This document shows, piece after piece, positions 1 to 8,962 of a DNA stretch of 64,000 nt (its first letter is position 1; every line of letters begins with the position of its first letter). The stretch comes from DASQPR01 sp963727415 (GTDB taxonomy: Bacteria; Actinomycetota; Actinomycetes; Mycobacteriales; Micromonosporaceae). The notes beneath the pieces were generated by a model. It ran no database searches. It saw only the letters and a list, made by a program, of their open reading frames with translations, and was not told the DNA's origin. Made by a program: the position numbers and the translations under genes. The DNA lies in the NCBI GenBank assembly GCA_963727415.1, contig CAVSGF010000002.1, positions 248,001 through 312,000 on the forward strand. Reading direction: 5' to 3'.

Positions 1-890
1 CGATGAACGCGTCAGCGACCTGGTCGACGACGTAGACGCGCTCGATGCCGATGCACGTCTGCCCGGCGTTGGTAAGCCCGCCCCAGACCGCCGCCGACAC
101 GGCCGCGTCCAGGTCGGCATCCGAGTCGACGATCATCGCGTCCTTGCCGCCGCACTCCAGCAGTACCGGCGTGAGCTGCTCCGCGCACTGTGCCATGATC
201 CGCTTCCCGGTCCGGGTGGATCCGGTAAACGCGATCTTGTCGACCCCGGCGGTGCAGAGGAACGCGCCGACTTCACCCTTGCCGTGGACTATCTGCGCGA
301 CCGGGTGTTCCGGAACGACCTCGGCGAACGTGTCGACCAGGAACTGCCCGACGGCCGGGGTGTACTCGCTCGGCTTGAAGACCACCGCGTTTCCGGCCGC
401 GAGAGCGTACGCGACCGAACCCATCGGCGTGAAGATCGGGTAGTTCCACGGGCCGATCACGCCCACGACACCGTATGGCTGGTATTCCAGGTACGCCGCG
501 TGCTCGGCGACCAGCAGCGAACTGCGTACCTTGCGGATGTCGAGCACCCGCTTGGCGTTGCGGGCCGCCCACGCGACGTGGTCGATCGCGGCGACCGACT
601 CGACGATCGCCTCGGCGACCGGCTTGCCGCCTTCCCGGTTGATCAGGGTCGGCTAGCTCGTCCAGCCGGCCCGCGAGCAGCGTGGCCCATCGCAGCAGGC
701 GTTCCTTGCGGCGGTCGAAGCCGAGGCCCGCCCACCAGGTGGCGGCGTCGCGGCCCCGTGCCACCGCGGCGCGCACGTCATCTTCCGACGCGACCGGGAA
801 CCGGCCCACCTGCTCACCGGACGCGGGGTTAGTGGAGATGAGGCTCCCGTCCTCGATGACGGGGACGCCAGGTGCGAGGGTCGCGGTCAT
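1..890 (-). CDS. Succinate-semialdehyde dehydrogenase-like aldehyde dehydrogenase (3' end outside window, one frameshift)
   Basis: NAD(P)-dependent aldehyde dehydrogenase, closest in feel to actinobacterial succinic-semialdehyde dehydrogenases of the GabD2 type, which oxidise succinate semialdehyde to succinate. About 296 residues are present. The chosen ATG gives an N-terminus beginning MTATLAPGVP. The fold is recognisable from the PWNYP cofactor segment, the catalytic Glu in LLECGGKD and the catalytic Cys in AGQTCIGIE; the C-terminal third lies beyond base 1. One extra base in the GGG run near 646 breaks the frame after LDELAD; removing it restores a continuous family-like protein, so a sequencing error is likely. 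A -10-like TAGACT 7 nt before the ATG suggests a leaderless message. The substrate is inferred from family resemblance only. Confidence 0.85.
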
Positions 891-897
891 GGGGCGA

Positions 898-903
898 AGT
901 CTA
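898..903 (-). promoter_or_regulatory. -10 element of a likely leaderless promoter for the aldehyde dehydrogenase
   Basis: TAGACT on the minus strand ends 7 nt before the ATG at 890, so transcription would start at or next to the start codon. An imperfect palindrome at 912-926 (TTACTCGCCGGTAGC, minus strand) lies just upstream, near the -35 position. Confidence 0.5.
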
Positions 904-1178
904 GTCCCGTGAGCTACCGGCGAGTAAGCCTCAGATCGACGATTGCCTAGGTCGCTACGCCGGCTGCGCCTAATCTCGGCCCTTCGGGCCGGCTCGGGCA
1001 CCTTCGACTAACCCGAGGGATTGACCCGAGGGGCGACCATCATCCTGAGGGCACGAACGCGGGGCGGTGCCCGCCGATCGATGTGGGAAACCGCACGGGG
1101 CCTGGCCGGTCCCTTGATCTCCACCGCATGGCAGACTCGCGCGTGAGGACGGCTTCATCGGCGAGGCAGGAGCGAGCG

Positions 1179-2980
1179 GTGGCGCGAGAGATCAACAGCG
1201 TCGGCGTAGTCGGCCTGGGGACCATGGGTGCCGGCATCGTCGAGGTGCTTGCCCGCAACGGTGTCGACGTGGTGGCGGTCGAGGTTGCCGAGACGGCGCT
1301 CGATCGGGGCCGCGCGCACCTGGCCGGATCGACCGACCGCGCGGTGGCCCGCGGCAAGCTGACCGAGGCCGATCGCGACGCCTTGCTCGGCCGGATCTAC
1401 ATTCGCCGTCGGCCTTCCGTCGCTGAGCGAGGTCGACCTGGTCATCGAGGCGGTACCCGAGCACCTGGATCTGAAGCAGAGCATCTTCGCCGAACTCGAC
1501 AAGGTCTGCAAGCCGGAGACCATCCTCGCGACCAACACCTCGTCGCTGTCCGTCACCGAGATCTCGGTCGCCACCACGCCGGCCGAACCAGGTCATCGGC
1601 ATGCACTTCTTCAACCCGGCGCCGGTGATGAAGCTGGTCGAGGTGATCAAGACGGTCGTCACCGTCGCCCGAGGTCGTCGACGACGTCGAAGCCCTGTGC
1701 GACGCGGCTCGGCAAGGTTGACGTCGACGATCAGTGACCGGGCCGGCTTCATCGCCAACGCGCTTGCTCTTCGGCTACCTCAACCACGCGGTCACGATGT
1801 ACGAGGCGCACTACGCCAGCCGCGAGGACATCGACGCGGCCATGAAGCTCGGCTGCGGCCTGCCGATGGGCCCGCTGGCGCTGATGGACCTGATCGGCCT
1901 CGACACCGCCTACGAGATCCTCGACACGATGTACCGGCGAGGCGGCCGTGACCGCCGTGCACGCCCCGGCGCCGACTGCTCAAGCAGATGGTCACCGCCG
2001 GGCTGCTGGGCCGCAAGAGCGGTCGCGGCTTCTACACCTACGAGGAGCCTGGCTCGCCGACGGTCGTTGACGACGAGCTGACGCCCGACGCTGGCCGGCG
2101 CTGTCCTCGGCGACGCGAGCCGGATCAAGAAGGTCGGCGTCGTCGGTTCCGGCACCATGGCGACCGGCATCATCGAGGTGTTCGCCAAAGCCGGGCTACG
2201 AGGTCGTCTCCGTCACTCGTGGCGCGGAGCGGTCGGCGAAGCTGCTGCGAGTCGGTGAAGAACTCGCTGGACAAGGCGCGTGGTGCGCGGCAAGCTCAGC
2301 GAGGCCGAACGGGACGCCGCGCTCTCTCGCGTCAACTGGTCTACCACCCTCGACGACCTCGCCGACTGTCGACCTGGTGGTCGAGGCGGTGGTCGAGGAG
2401 CTGTCGGTCAAGACGGCGCTGTTCGCGACGCTGGACGAGATCTGCAAGCCCGGCGCGATCCTGGCGACGACGCACCTCGTCGCCTGCCGGTGGTCGAGTG
2501 CGCGATGGCCACCGGCCGCGCCGGCCGACGTGATCGGGCTGCACTTCTTCAACCCCGCGCCGATCATGAACCTGGTCGAGGTCGTGCATACCATCCGTAC
2601 CGCGCCGGAGACCGCGGCGACGGCGCGCCGCGTTGGTCCGGGCGCTGGGCAAGCACCCGGTGGTGTGTGCCGACCGGGCCGGGTTCGTCGTCAACGCCCT
2701 GCTCTTCCCGTACTTGAACGACGCGGTCCGATGGTCGAGGCGCAGCTACGCGACCGCCGACGACATCGACTACGCCATGAAGCTCGGCTGCGGTTACCCG
2801 ATGGGCCCGTTCGAACTGCTGGACGTGGTCGGCCTCGATGTCGCGCTGGCCATCCAGCGGGAGCTCTACATGGAGATGCGCCAGCCTGGCTTCGCTCCGG
2901 CGCCGCTGCTGGAGCAACTGGTCACCGCGGGGTACCTGGGCAAGAAGGTCGGCCGGGGCTTCCGGGACTACCGCAACTGA
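1179..2980 (+). CDS. Double-domain 3-hydroxybutyryl-CoA dehydrogenase, about 594 aa after correction, with about 18 frameshifts
   Basis: Two tandem 3-hydroxyacyl-CoA dehydrogenase units that would oxidise or reduce 3-hydroxybutyryl-CoA with NAD(H) in butyrate/PHB and acyl-CoA metabolism. Each unit has a Rossmann start (VGVVGLGTMGAGI and VGVVGSGTMATGI), the HFFNPAP motif and a C-terminal domain (MKLGCGLPMGPLALMDLIG and MKLGCGYPMGPFELLDVVG). The start is GTG at 1179 behind AGGAG. The frame is broken about 18 times, almost always by one extra base (for example near 1398, 1582, 1665, 1700, 1765, 1937, 1976, 2195, 2247, 2280, 2370, 2485, 2628), with one deletion near 2731. Subtracting 18 insertions and adding one deletion leaves exactly 595 codons, and I recall intact double-domain relatives of this size in actinobacteria. 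This points to sequence errors rather than decay. Confidence 0.85.
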
Positions 2981-3008
2981 CCATTTCGGCAGTTGGCAGA
3001 CAGCACCG

Positions 3009-3014
3009 TAGGCT
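3009..3014 (+). promoter_or_regulatory. -10 element of a likely leaderless promoter
   Basis: TAGGCT ends 7 nt before the GTG at 3022, with no Shine-Dalgarno sequence between. It would drive the small zinc protein and the overlapping hydrolase gene. Confidence 0.5.
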
Positions 3015-3021
3015 GGTCGTC

Positions 3022-3330
3022 GTGAGTCCCCGTCGCCATCACCGCCGTGACGGCGTGGTCGCGCCACTCGATGAGATGCGCGCCCGGGGTGGCGCCAGCA
3101 CTCACGCGCATGCCGACGGTGACTGGCTGGTCCGGACGATCCCTGGCGGGTACTCCGAGAAGACGTACCGCTGCCCGGGATGTGATCATGAAATCCTCCC
3201 AGGTGTGGCGCACGTCGTCGCCTGGCCAGCCGATGAGCGGGGCGACGCCAGCGATCGGCGACACTGGCACACGCCGTGCTGGCGTTCGCGGAGCACCCGC
3301 GCACCGCGCATGATGAGGAGGCGAGCGTGA
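3022..3330 (+). CDS. Small zinc-binding protein, often annotated ATP/GTP-binding protein in actinobacteria
   Basis: A 102-residue basic protein. The core carries YRCPGCDHEI, then HVVAWP and RHWHTPCW, giving a Cys-x2-Cys plus His/Cys set typical of a small zinc ribbon. It belongs to a widespread actinobacterial family commonly labelled ATP/GTP-binding protein, but I see no nucleotide-binding loop, so that label is not supported. GTG 3022 follows a leaderless-type -10. Its last codons overlap the start of the next gene by GTGA, so the two are co-transcribed. The function is unknown; the fold suggests nucleic-acid or protein contact. Confidence 0.75.
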   Translation: MSPRRHHRRDGVVAPLDEMRARGGASTHAHADGDWLVRTIPGGYSEKTYRCPGCDHEILPGVAHVVAWPADERGDASDRRHWHTPCWRSRSTRAPRMMRRRA

Positions 3331-4121
3331 CCGCGATCCGGGCGAATTCCGTCCTGCCGGCCCGCCGGGAAGACATCGAGCTGCACACCGCCGACGGGCT
3401 TACGCTGGTCGGCGAGCTGGCACTGCCGCCAGACCGGGACCCGGTGTCGACCATCATCTGCCTGCACCCGCTGCCGACCCACGGCGGCATGATGGACAGC
3501 CATATCTACCGGAAGGCCGCGTGGCGTCTGCCGGCGCTGGCCGGTATCGCGGTCCTGAGATTCAACACGCGAGGAACCACGAGCGTGCGCGGTACCAGTG
3601 ACGGCTCCTTCGATGGAGCGGTAGGGGAGCGGTACGACGTCGGAGCGGCCATCGAGTACGCCGAGTTCGCAAACCTTCCACACCCGTGGATCGTCGGCTG
3701 GTCATTCGGCACCGATCTGGCGCTCAAGTACGGTGCCGAGCCCACTGTCGAGGGAGCCATCCTGCTGTCCCCGCCGCTTCGCTTCGCGGCCGACGCCGAT
3801 CTCGATGGCTGGGCGAGATCCGGCAAGCCGGTGATCGCATTGGTTCCAGAGTTCGACGACTACCTGCGGCCGGCCGAGGCGCGCGAACGGTTCGCGGCCA
3901 TCCCTCAAGCCACGGTGATCGGGGTCGACGGCGCGAAGCACCTGTGGGTGGGCGACGCGGAGACGATCCTCGACGAGATCGTGAAGGTGGTCGCGCCCCA
4001 GGCCTACCCAGTGCCACGCGAATGGGACGGCCCGATGAACTATGGCGACGCCAGCGCGTACGCAAACCGGACCACGGCCGTGTTCGCCAACGTACCGATG
4101 GCGCAACCGCCGAGCGAATAG
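3327..4121 (+). CDS. Alpha/beta hydrolase
   Basis: A 264-residue cytoplasmic serine hydrolase of the alpha/beta fold. The nucleophile elbow is GWSFG (Ser about residue 131), the oxyanion region is CLHPLPTHGG and the likely catalytic His is in GAKHLWVGD near residue 213. The resemblance is to the small actinobacterial hydrolases related to dienelactone hydrolase and lysophospholipase; the substrate cannot be told. GTG at 3327 sits behind GAGGAGGCG and overlaps the stop of the zinc protein by GTGA, so the pair forms a tightly coupled two-gene operon. No signal peptide or membrane segment is visible. Confidence 0.85.
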   Translation: MTAIRANSVLPARREDIELHTADGLTLVGELALPPDRDPVSTIICLHPLPTHGGMMDSHIYRKAAWRLPALAGIAVLRFNTRGTTSVRGTSDGSFDGAVGERYDVGAAIEYAEFANLPHPWIVGWSFGTDLALKYGAEPTVEGAILLSPPLRFAADADLDGWARSGKPVIALVPEFDDYLRPAEARERFAAIPQATVIGVDGAKHLWVGDAETILDEIVKVVAPQAYPVPREWDGPMNYGDASAYANRTTAVFANVPMAQPPSE

Positions 4122-4195
4122 GGCGCCCCTTCGATCCGGGACCGGGGCTTAGCGCTTGTTCCTGAGCTGTCGGCAGGGGCGAGGCGTCCTCCGGT

Positions 4196-4219
4196 GCGCC
4201 TCCGGCTAGGCGGAGGCGC
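4196..4219. terminator. Hairpin between convergent genes
   Basis: A 9-bp perfect stem (GCGCCTCCG / CGGAGGCGC) with a 6-nt loop, placed between the hydrolase stop at 4121 and the minus-strand coiled-coil gene stop at 4319. It can serve both strands. There is no U-tract, as is common in high-GC actinobacteria. The rest of 4122-4318 shows nothing else. Confidence 0.5.
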
Positions 4220-4318
4220 GGGTGCATGCGGGTGTTGTGACCGCGGCTACGTCGCGATCGACGCGGGCGGCGGCCGGACAATGTGGGCGGTCCGGGTGGC
4301 CGACCCGCCCACTCCGGC

Positions 4319-5632
4319 TTACTCCTCGTTGTCGACCCCGACCGACACGCGGCCGTCCGAAGTCTTCTCGTCGTCCTCGTCGTCGTCCTTGTCCCCAGAT
4401 GCACGGGCCGGCTCGCTTGCCTTCGCCGCCGCCTCGAGCGCCGCCGCCTCCTTGCGTGCGGCGGCCGTCAGCGTGCGGGCCGCCTCGACCTCAGCCGCGG
4501 CCGCGGTGGCTTGCTGGCGCGCCGTCGTCGCCTCGGCTAGCGCCGCCTGAGCTTCCTCCTGCGCGGCGGTCACTTCGGCCCGGGCCGCTTCCACGCTGCG
4601 CTGGGTGGCCTGCAACTCTTCGAAGCTTGCCGACGCTTGCTCGCGGAACTCCTGCGCCTTGGCCTCGGCCTCGGCCATCTGCTCCCGAGCCGCCTGCGCC
4701 GACTTGGTCGCTTCCGCGACGATCTTCTCGGCCTGCGCTCGCGCCCCGCCAAGAACCGCGTCGGCCTCTCGGCGTACCGACTCGGTCGTCCGGCGTGCGG
4801 CGTCCTCAGCCTGGGCACGAACGGTGCTGGCGTGCGCCTCGGTCTCGGCCTTGAGCTTAGCCACCTCCTTGTCGACGGTGGCGCGCTGCTTGCGGGCGTA
4901 GCTGTCGGCGTCGGCGCGGCATGTCGACGAATACACGTCGGCGTCGGCGCGCAGCCGCTGGGCATCGTCCCGGGCTTCCGCGAGCGTCATCTTGGCCTGT
5001 GCGTCGGCGTTATCGATCAGGGTCCTGGCCTTCGTCTTCGCTTCCTCCACGGTGCGCTCGGCGTCAACCGTGGCGATCGCGAGCTTGCCCTCGATTTCGG
5101 CGCGTAGCGACGACACGTATTCCTGAGCGGTGGCGACCTCGGCGTCGGCCGCCGCGCGGCGCTCGGACGCGGCCCTGTCTTCCTCGGCGCGACGAGATGC
5201 CAGGGCGGTCTCGAAATCGCGGGTGGCGCTCTGCCGCTCCGCCTCTGCCGCGGCCAGTTGCTCCTCGGCCTCGGCGCGGATATGTGCTACCGAATCTTCG
5301 GCGGCGGACCGGATGGCGTCGGCCTGCTCCTCGGCGAGCAGGAGGATCTGTTCCACCCGGGGCCCAAGATGCCGGAATGCCGCCTGGTCGCCGAATGAGC
5401 CGTGGCGCTTTATCTGGGCCACCTCATGTCGCAGTTCCTCGACCTGCCCGGCGAGGGACTGTGCCTGGCTGAACGCCTCATCGCGCTCGGCGGCGAGCGC
5501 GGTGATCTCGGACTCGGCCGAGGCGACATACGCCTCGACCTGACGCCGATCGTAGCCCCGAAGGGAGATCTCGAAACCCGGATTCGACGACGCTGACTCG
5601 CCCAGCGCGAACAATTCTTGGCCTTGCGACAT
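4319..5632 (-). CDS. DivIVA-domain long coiled-coil protein (Scy/FilP-like)
   Basis: A 437-residue cytoplasmic protein built almost entirely of Ala/Glu-rich coiled coil. The N-terminus has the DivIVA-type motif FEISLRGYDRRQVEAYV (residues about 20-36), then PRVEQILLLAEEQADAI, then heptad-type helix to an acidic tail with KDDDEDDEKTSDG. In actinobacteria such proteins organise polar growth, cell shape or cytoskeleton-like filaments (Scy, FilP and Wag31-related families). ATG 5632 is preferred over GTG 5647 because GTGAGG lies upstream at a usual spacing. A second protein of the same design is encoded 143 bp upstream. In Streptomyces coelicolor, as I recall, filP and scy sit beside the epimerase, thiolase and meaB genes, as here. 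It could be called a cellulose-binding protein in older annotation. Confidence 0.8.
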   Translation of the reverse strand: MSQGQELFALGESASSNPGFEISLRGYDRRQVEAYVASAESEITALAAERDEAFSQAQSLAGQVEELRHEVAQIKRHGSFGDQAAFRHLGPRVEQILLLAEEQADAIRSAAEDSVAHIRAEAEEQLAAAEAERQSATRDFETALASRRAEEDRAASERRAAADAEVATAQEYVSSLRAEIEGKLAIATVDAERTVEEAKTKARTLIDNADAQAKMTLAEARDDAQRLRADADVYSSTCRADADSYARKQRATVDKEVAKLKAETEAHASTVRAQAEDAARRTTESVRREADAVLGGARAQAEKIVAEATKSAQAAREQMAEAEAKAQEFREQASASFEELQATQRSVEAARAEVTAAQEEAQAALAEATTARQQATAAAAEVEAARTLTAAARKEAAALEAAAKASEPARASGDKDDDEDDEKTSDGRVSVGVDNEE

Positions 5633-5732
5633 GCACCCAATCCTCACACGGAAAGTCCCGCCCCGCTTGGATACACACCGCGTGGGACGGGACGAACCGT
5701 AAATACGTCTGGAAATCCTGAGATGTCGCGTG

Positions 5733-5768
5733 TGGACACCGCCGGACGCGAGACGTCGGCGGTGTCCA
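5733..5768 (-). terminator. Hairpin downstream of the second coiled-coil gene
   Basis: A perfect 11-bp inverted repeat (TGGACACCGCC / GGCGGTGTCCA) with a 14-nt loop begins 8 nt past the stop of the gene at 5776 on the minus strand. It lies in the 143-bp gap before the next coiled-coil gene and may partly separate the two transcripts. Confidence 0.55.
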
Positions 5769-5775
5769 GTCGTGG

Positions 5776-7002
5776 CTACGCGTCCGCGGCTTCCTTGTTC
5801 TCGGCTGGCTTTCCGTCCTTGGCGCCGCCGGTGGTCGGGACGATGCCGGCCAGGCCGGACAGCATCTGGCCGAGCTGCGAGGTGACCGCCTCCTTCTGAC
5901 GAGTCAGCTCCTCGACCTCGCGGCGCGCGGTCTGGGTGACCGTCTCGGCTTCGGTGCGCGCATCGTGGAGCAGGCGCTTCGCCTCGGCGCGGGCCTCGGC
6001 AACCGCCTTGTCCGCGGCCTGCTTCGCCTTGTCGACGGTCTCGGTAGCGGTCCGCTCGGACTCGACCCGCCGGGCCTCGGCGCGGGTCTCAATTTCTTTC
6101 GCGCGCTCTTCGGCGGTACGCGCCCGCAGGTCGGCTTCGGAGACCAGCTTCTGGGTCGCGGCTACGGCCGCGGTGTGCCGCTGGCACTCCTCGCGCTCGG
6201 CCTTCTCGCGGCGCTCGGCGATCTCCAGTTGCAGCGCCTGCAGGTCCTTGTCCCGCTTGTCACGGGCATCGGCAAGCAGCTTGGTGGCCTCGGCGCGCTT
6301 CTCCTCGGCTTCCCGGGCCGCCTTGGCCCGCAGCTGGGTGATCTCGCGCTCGGCAGTGGCCCGCAGGGTGGCGACCTCACGCTCCACGCTGGCCTTCATC
6401 TCGGCCACCTCGTGCGCGGTCGCGGTCCGCAACTGCTTGGTGTCGCGATCGGCGTCGGACCGCAGAGCGTCGGCTTCGCGGCGGGCCTGTACCCGGGTCT
6501 CGGCGGCTTCGCGCTCGGCGGCGGTCCGCGCGTTGCCGGCCTCGCGCTCGGCGGTCGCCTTCATGGCGGCGGCTTCGGCCCGAGCCTTGTCGGTGATCTC
6601 ACGGGCTTCGAGCCGGGACGCGGAGACGATGCCCTCCGCCTCCCGCTTCGACTCGCCACGGTGGTCGTTGGCCTGCTCCTCGGCGAGGCGGAGGATCTGC
6701 TCGACCCGGGTGCCAAGGCCGGAGAGCGTTGGCCGGCTGCTCTCTTCGAGCTGCTTACTGGTGTCGTTGAGCTTCTGCTCGACCGACGTCAGGCGTTGCT
6801 CCGACTGGCGCAGGCGGCGCTGACCCTCGTTGAGCCGCTGCTCGGCCTCGGATCGTGCCTGTTCGGCTTGCATGAGCGCGGCGTTGAGACGGGACATGGT
6901 TTCGTCAACTTGCGCTCGGTCATACCCCCGCAGAACGACACTGAACTCAGTGCCAGCGCTCGCAGGGTCAAAGAACGCAGTGGAGGATTGCTGCTGGGGC
7001 AT
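5776..7002 (-). CDS. Second DivIVA-domain coiled-coil protein (Scy/FilP-like)
   Basis: A 408-residue paralogue of the protein at 4319. The DivIVA-type motif is FSVVLRGYDRAQVD near residue 22, followed by LGTRVEQILRLAEEQAND, the same anchor seen in the neighbour. Then comes uninterrupted Arg/Glu/Ala coiled coil to about residue 370 and a short C-terminal segment with LGQMLSGLAGIVP. It is probably a cytoskeletal scaffold or polarity factor that assembles with its neighbour. ATG 7002 is chosen, but GTG 7008 is in frame and neither has a clear ribosome-binding site, so the start is uncertain. Gene order (two coiled-coil genes, epimerase, thiolase, meaB) supports the assignment. Confidence 0.8.
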   Translation of the reverse strand: MPQQQSSTAFFDPASAGTEFSVVLRGYDRAQVDETMSRLNAALMQAEQARSEAEQRLNEGQRRLRQSEQRLTSVEQKLNDTSKQLEESSRPTLSGLGTRVEQILRLAEEQANDHRGESKREAEGIVSASRLEAREITDKARAEAAAMKATAEREAGNARTAAEREAAETRVQARREADALRSDADRDTKQLRTATAHEVAEMKASVEREVATLRATAEREITQLRAKAAREAEEKRAEATKLLADARDKRDKDLQALQLEIAERREKAEREECQRHTAAVAATQKLVSEADLRARTAEERAKEIETRAEARRVESERTATETVDKAKQAADKAVAEARAEAKRLLHDARTEAETVTQTARREVEELTRQKEAVTSQLGQMLSGLAGIVPTTGGAKDGKPAENKEAADA

Positions 7003-7311
7003 TGGCACATACTCGCAGATGTACCGGGGTCATCCGCAAGGGCGTCTCGGAGGTCATCTTCGGCGCGTGACCAAACTGAGATGATATGCCCTGACCAGCG
7101 GCATCGTGAATGCCAACCGGTTGGGTGAGGTTCACCGGAACGGGCCACGCTCCCGCCGGACCCGGACCCGGACCCGGGCACGGGCGAACCGGGCCGGGTG
7201 GTGCCCCGGGACGGTCGTCCGGCTTCCAGCACGCCGCGGCCGCTATGGCCGCGCCCGATGGCACGGCCATAAGCATCCGGGCCGGGAACTACGCGAGTAA
7301 AAGCGCTTCGG
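7003..7311. other. Intergenic region between coiled-coil gene and ccr
   Basis: About 300 bp with no convincing gene. It contains a run of GGACCC/GGACCCG units near 7155-7185 and, next to the ccr stop, AACTACGCGAGTAAAA (about 7285-7300), a weak resemblance to the TACTG-type sites described upstream of ccr. It must hold the promoter of the coiled-coil genes, but I cannot place it. Confidence 0.4.
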
Positions 7312-8667
7312 TCAGCGGCCCCGGAACATGTTGATGGCGTCCAGGTGCTTGGTGCGCTTGGCCCGGTCCCGGACGCCGAGGCCCTCGTCCGGGGCCAGGC
7401 ACAGCACGCCGACCTTTCCCTGATGGGCGTTGCCATGCACCTCGTACGCCGCTTGGCCGGTCTCCTCCAGTGGGTATGCCTTCGACAGCGTCGGGTGGAT
7501 GGCGCCACGAGCGATCAGCCGGTTCGCCTCCCAGGCTTCGCGATAGTTCGCGAAGTGCGAGCCGATGATGCGCTTGAGGTTCATCCAGAGGTACCGGTTG
7601 TCGTACTGGTGCATGAAGCCGGACGTGGACGCGCAGGTGACGATGGTGCCACCGCGGCGGGCGACGTAGACGCTCACGCCGAAGGTCTCGCGGCCCGGGT
7701 GTTCGAAGACGATGTCCGGATCCTCGCCGCCGGTGAGTTCACGGACGCGCTCGCCGAACCGCCGCCACTCATCGGGGTCTTGGGTGTCCTCATCCTTCCA
7801 GAACTTGAAGCCCTCGGCGACCCGGTCGATAACCAGGTTCGCACCCATCCTCCGGCAGATATCCGCCTTTTCGGGACTTGATACGACGCACACCGGGGTG
7901 GCGCCGCCGTTGAGGGCGAGTTGTGTGGCGTAAGAACCGAGCCCGCCGGAAGCTCCCCAGATCAGCACGATGTCGCCCTGCTTCATCTGCGCGCCGTGGT
8001 GGGAGACCAACTGGCGATAGGCGGTCGAGTTGACCAGTCCCGGGCACGCCGCTTCTTCCCAGGTCAGATGGTCCGGCTTCGGCATCAGTTGGTTGGCCTT
8101 GACGATCGCCATCTCGGCCAGCCCGCCGAAGTTGGTCTCGAAGCCCCAGATGCGCTGCTCAGTGTCGAGCATGGTGTCGTCATGACCGGCGGCGTCTTCG
8201 AGTTCCACACTCAGGCAGTGCGCGACCACCTGGTCGCCGGGCTGCCACTTGGTCACGCCCGGTCCGACCCGCAGCACCACGCCGGCGGCGTCCGACCCGA
8301 CTACGTGGTACGGCAGGTCATGCTTGGCGGTCAGTTGGGAGAGCTTGGCGTACTTCTTCAGGAACTTGAACGTCGAGATCGGCTCGAAGATCGAGGTCCA
8401 TACGGTGTTGTAGTTGACCGCGCTGGCCATGACGGCGACCAGGGCCTCGCCCGGACCCAGCTCCGGCGTCGGCACGTCCATGATGCGCAGCGACTTGCGC
8501 GGATCCTTGTCGCGGCTGGGGGTTTCGTCGAACATGGTCTCGTCCTCACGCCGGACGACGACCCCGCGATAGGTGCTGGGGATCTTGACGTCGGCGAGCC
8601 GGCGCAGCTCGGCCGCCGGATCCGTCGCGTTCTCGGCGCTCATGATGATGTCCAAGATCTCGTCCAC
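7312..8667 (-). CDS. ccr: Crotonyl-CoA carboxylase/reductase
   Basis: Converts crotonyl-CoA, CO2 and NADPH to ethylmalonyl-CoA, the key step of the ethylmalonyl-CoA route and of extender-unit supply for polyketides. The 451-residue length matches the family (about 447). It is a medium-chain dehydrogenase/reductase: substrate-side motifs SAVNYNTVWTSIFEP and HVVGSDAAGVVLRVG, a Rossmann segment IVLIWGASGGLGSYATQLAL and the C-terminal NRYLWMNLKRIIGSHFANY region typical of Ccr. GTG 8667 is preferred because AGGGG lies 8 nt upstream; GTG 8676 has no usable spacing. The neighbours (epimerase, thiolase, meaB) belong to the same pathway. Its upstream region holds a palindrome also found before etfB, suggesting shared control. 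Confidence 0.95.
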   Translation of the reverse strand: MDEILDIIMSAENATDPAAELRRLADVKIPSTYRGVVVRREDETMFDETPSRDKDPRKSLRIMDVPTPELGPGEALVAVMASAVNYNTVWTSIFEPISTFKFLKKYAKLSQLTAKHDLPYHVVGSDAAGVVLRVGPGVTKWQPGDQVVAHCLSVELEDAAGHDDTMLDTEQRIWGFETNFGGLAEMAIVKANQLMPKPDHLTWEEAACPGLVNSTAYRQLVSHHGAQMKQGDIVLIWGASGGLGSYATQLALNGGATPVCVVSSPEKADICRRMGANLVIDRVAEGFKFWKDEDTQDPDEWRRFGERVRELTGGEDPDIVFEHPGRETFGVSVYVARRGGTIVTCASTSGFMHQYDNRYLWMNLKRIIGSHFANYREAWEANRLIARGAIHPTLSKAYPLEETGQAAYEVHGNAHQGKVGVLCLAPDEGLGVRDRAKRTKHLDAINMFRGR

Positions 8668-8690
8668 GGACGCCACCCCTAACTCGGCTC

Positions 8691-8745
8691 GGTTACTGGG
8701 CGTCGCCTTGTCGCGACGTTTGCAGGAGGTTACTGCGCAGTAGCT
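8691..8745 (-). promoter_or_regulatory. Candidate operator and promoter of ccr (TACTG-N3-AGTAAC palindrome)
   Basis: 8728-8745 reads AGCTACTGCGCAGTAACC on the minus strand, with a perfect 12-bp core palindrome TACTGCGCAGTA (8731-8742). Its right arm runs into TAACCT, a good -10 element, so a bound protein would block the polymerase. A second half-site (AGTAACC, 8691-8697) lies 37 bp closer to the gene. The same palindrome in the same geometry occurs before etfB. The rest of 8746-8962 shows nothing I can support. Confidence 0.5.
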
Positions 8746-8962
8746 GGGGCTGGAACCACATTGTGAGTTAATCCACCAGTGGACGCGTAAACGTGCGCGA
8801 TGTCCGTTCTGGGCGCGCACATTGGCGCAGCGGCCGCGCTTGGCGGACGGTCCGGGTCGATGTCGCTGTCGCCCTTGCCGATCCGGCGCGTTGCCGGAAG
8901 ATCGTCAAATGCGCCGGGCCCCGAAGCCAGGTGGTGCCCTCCGAGACTCTGGCACTCATGTC

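Noticed and set aside
1398..2743. Programmed frameshifting or an alternative decoding system
   Set aside because: Too many shifts, almost all by one inserted base at unrelated sequences, with no common slippery motif; sequence error explains them better.
3022..3330. ATP/GTP-binding function for the small Cys/His protein
   Set aside because: No P-loop or other nucleotide site is present; only zinc-ribbon-like Cys/His residues are seen.
4319..7002. Cellulose-binding protein annotation for the coiled-coil genes
   Set aside because: That label is historical; the sequence shows DivIVA-type N-termini and cytoplasmic coiled coil, with no secretion signal or carbohydrate-binding domain.
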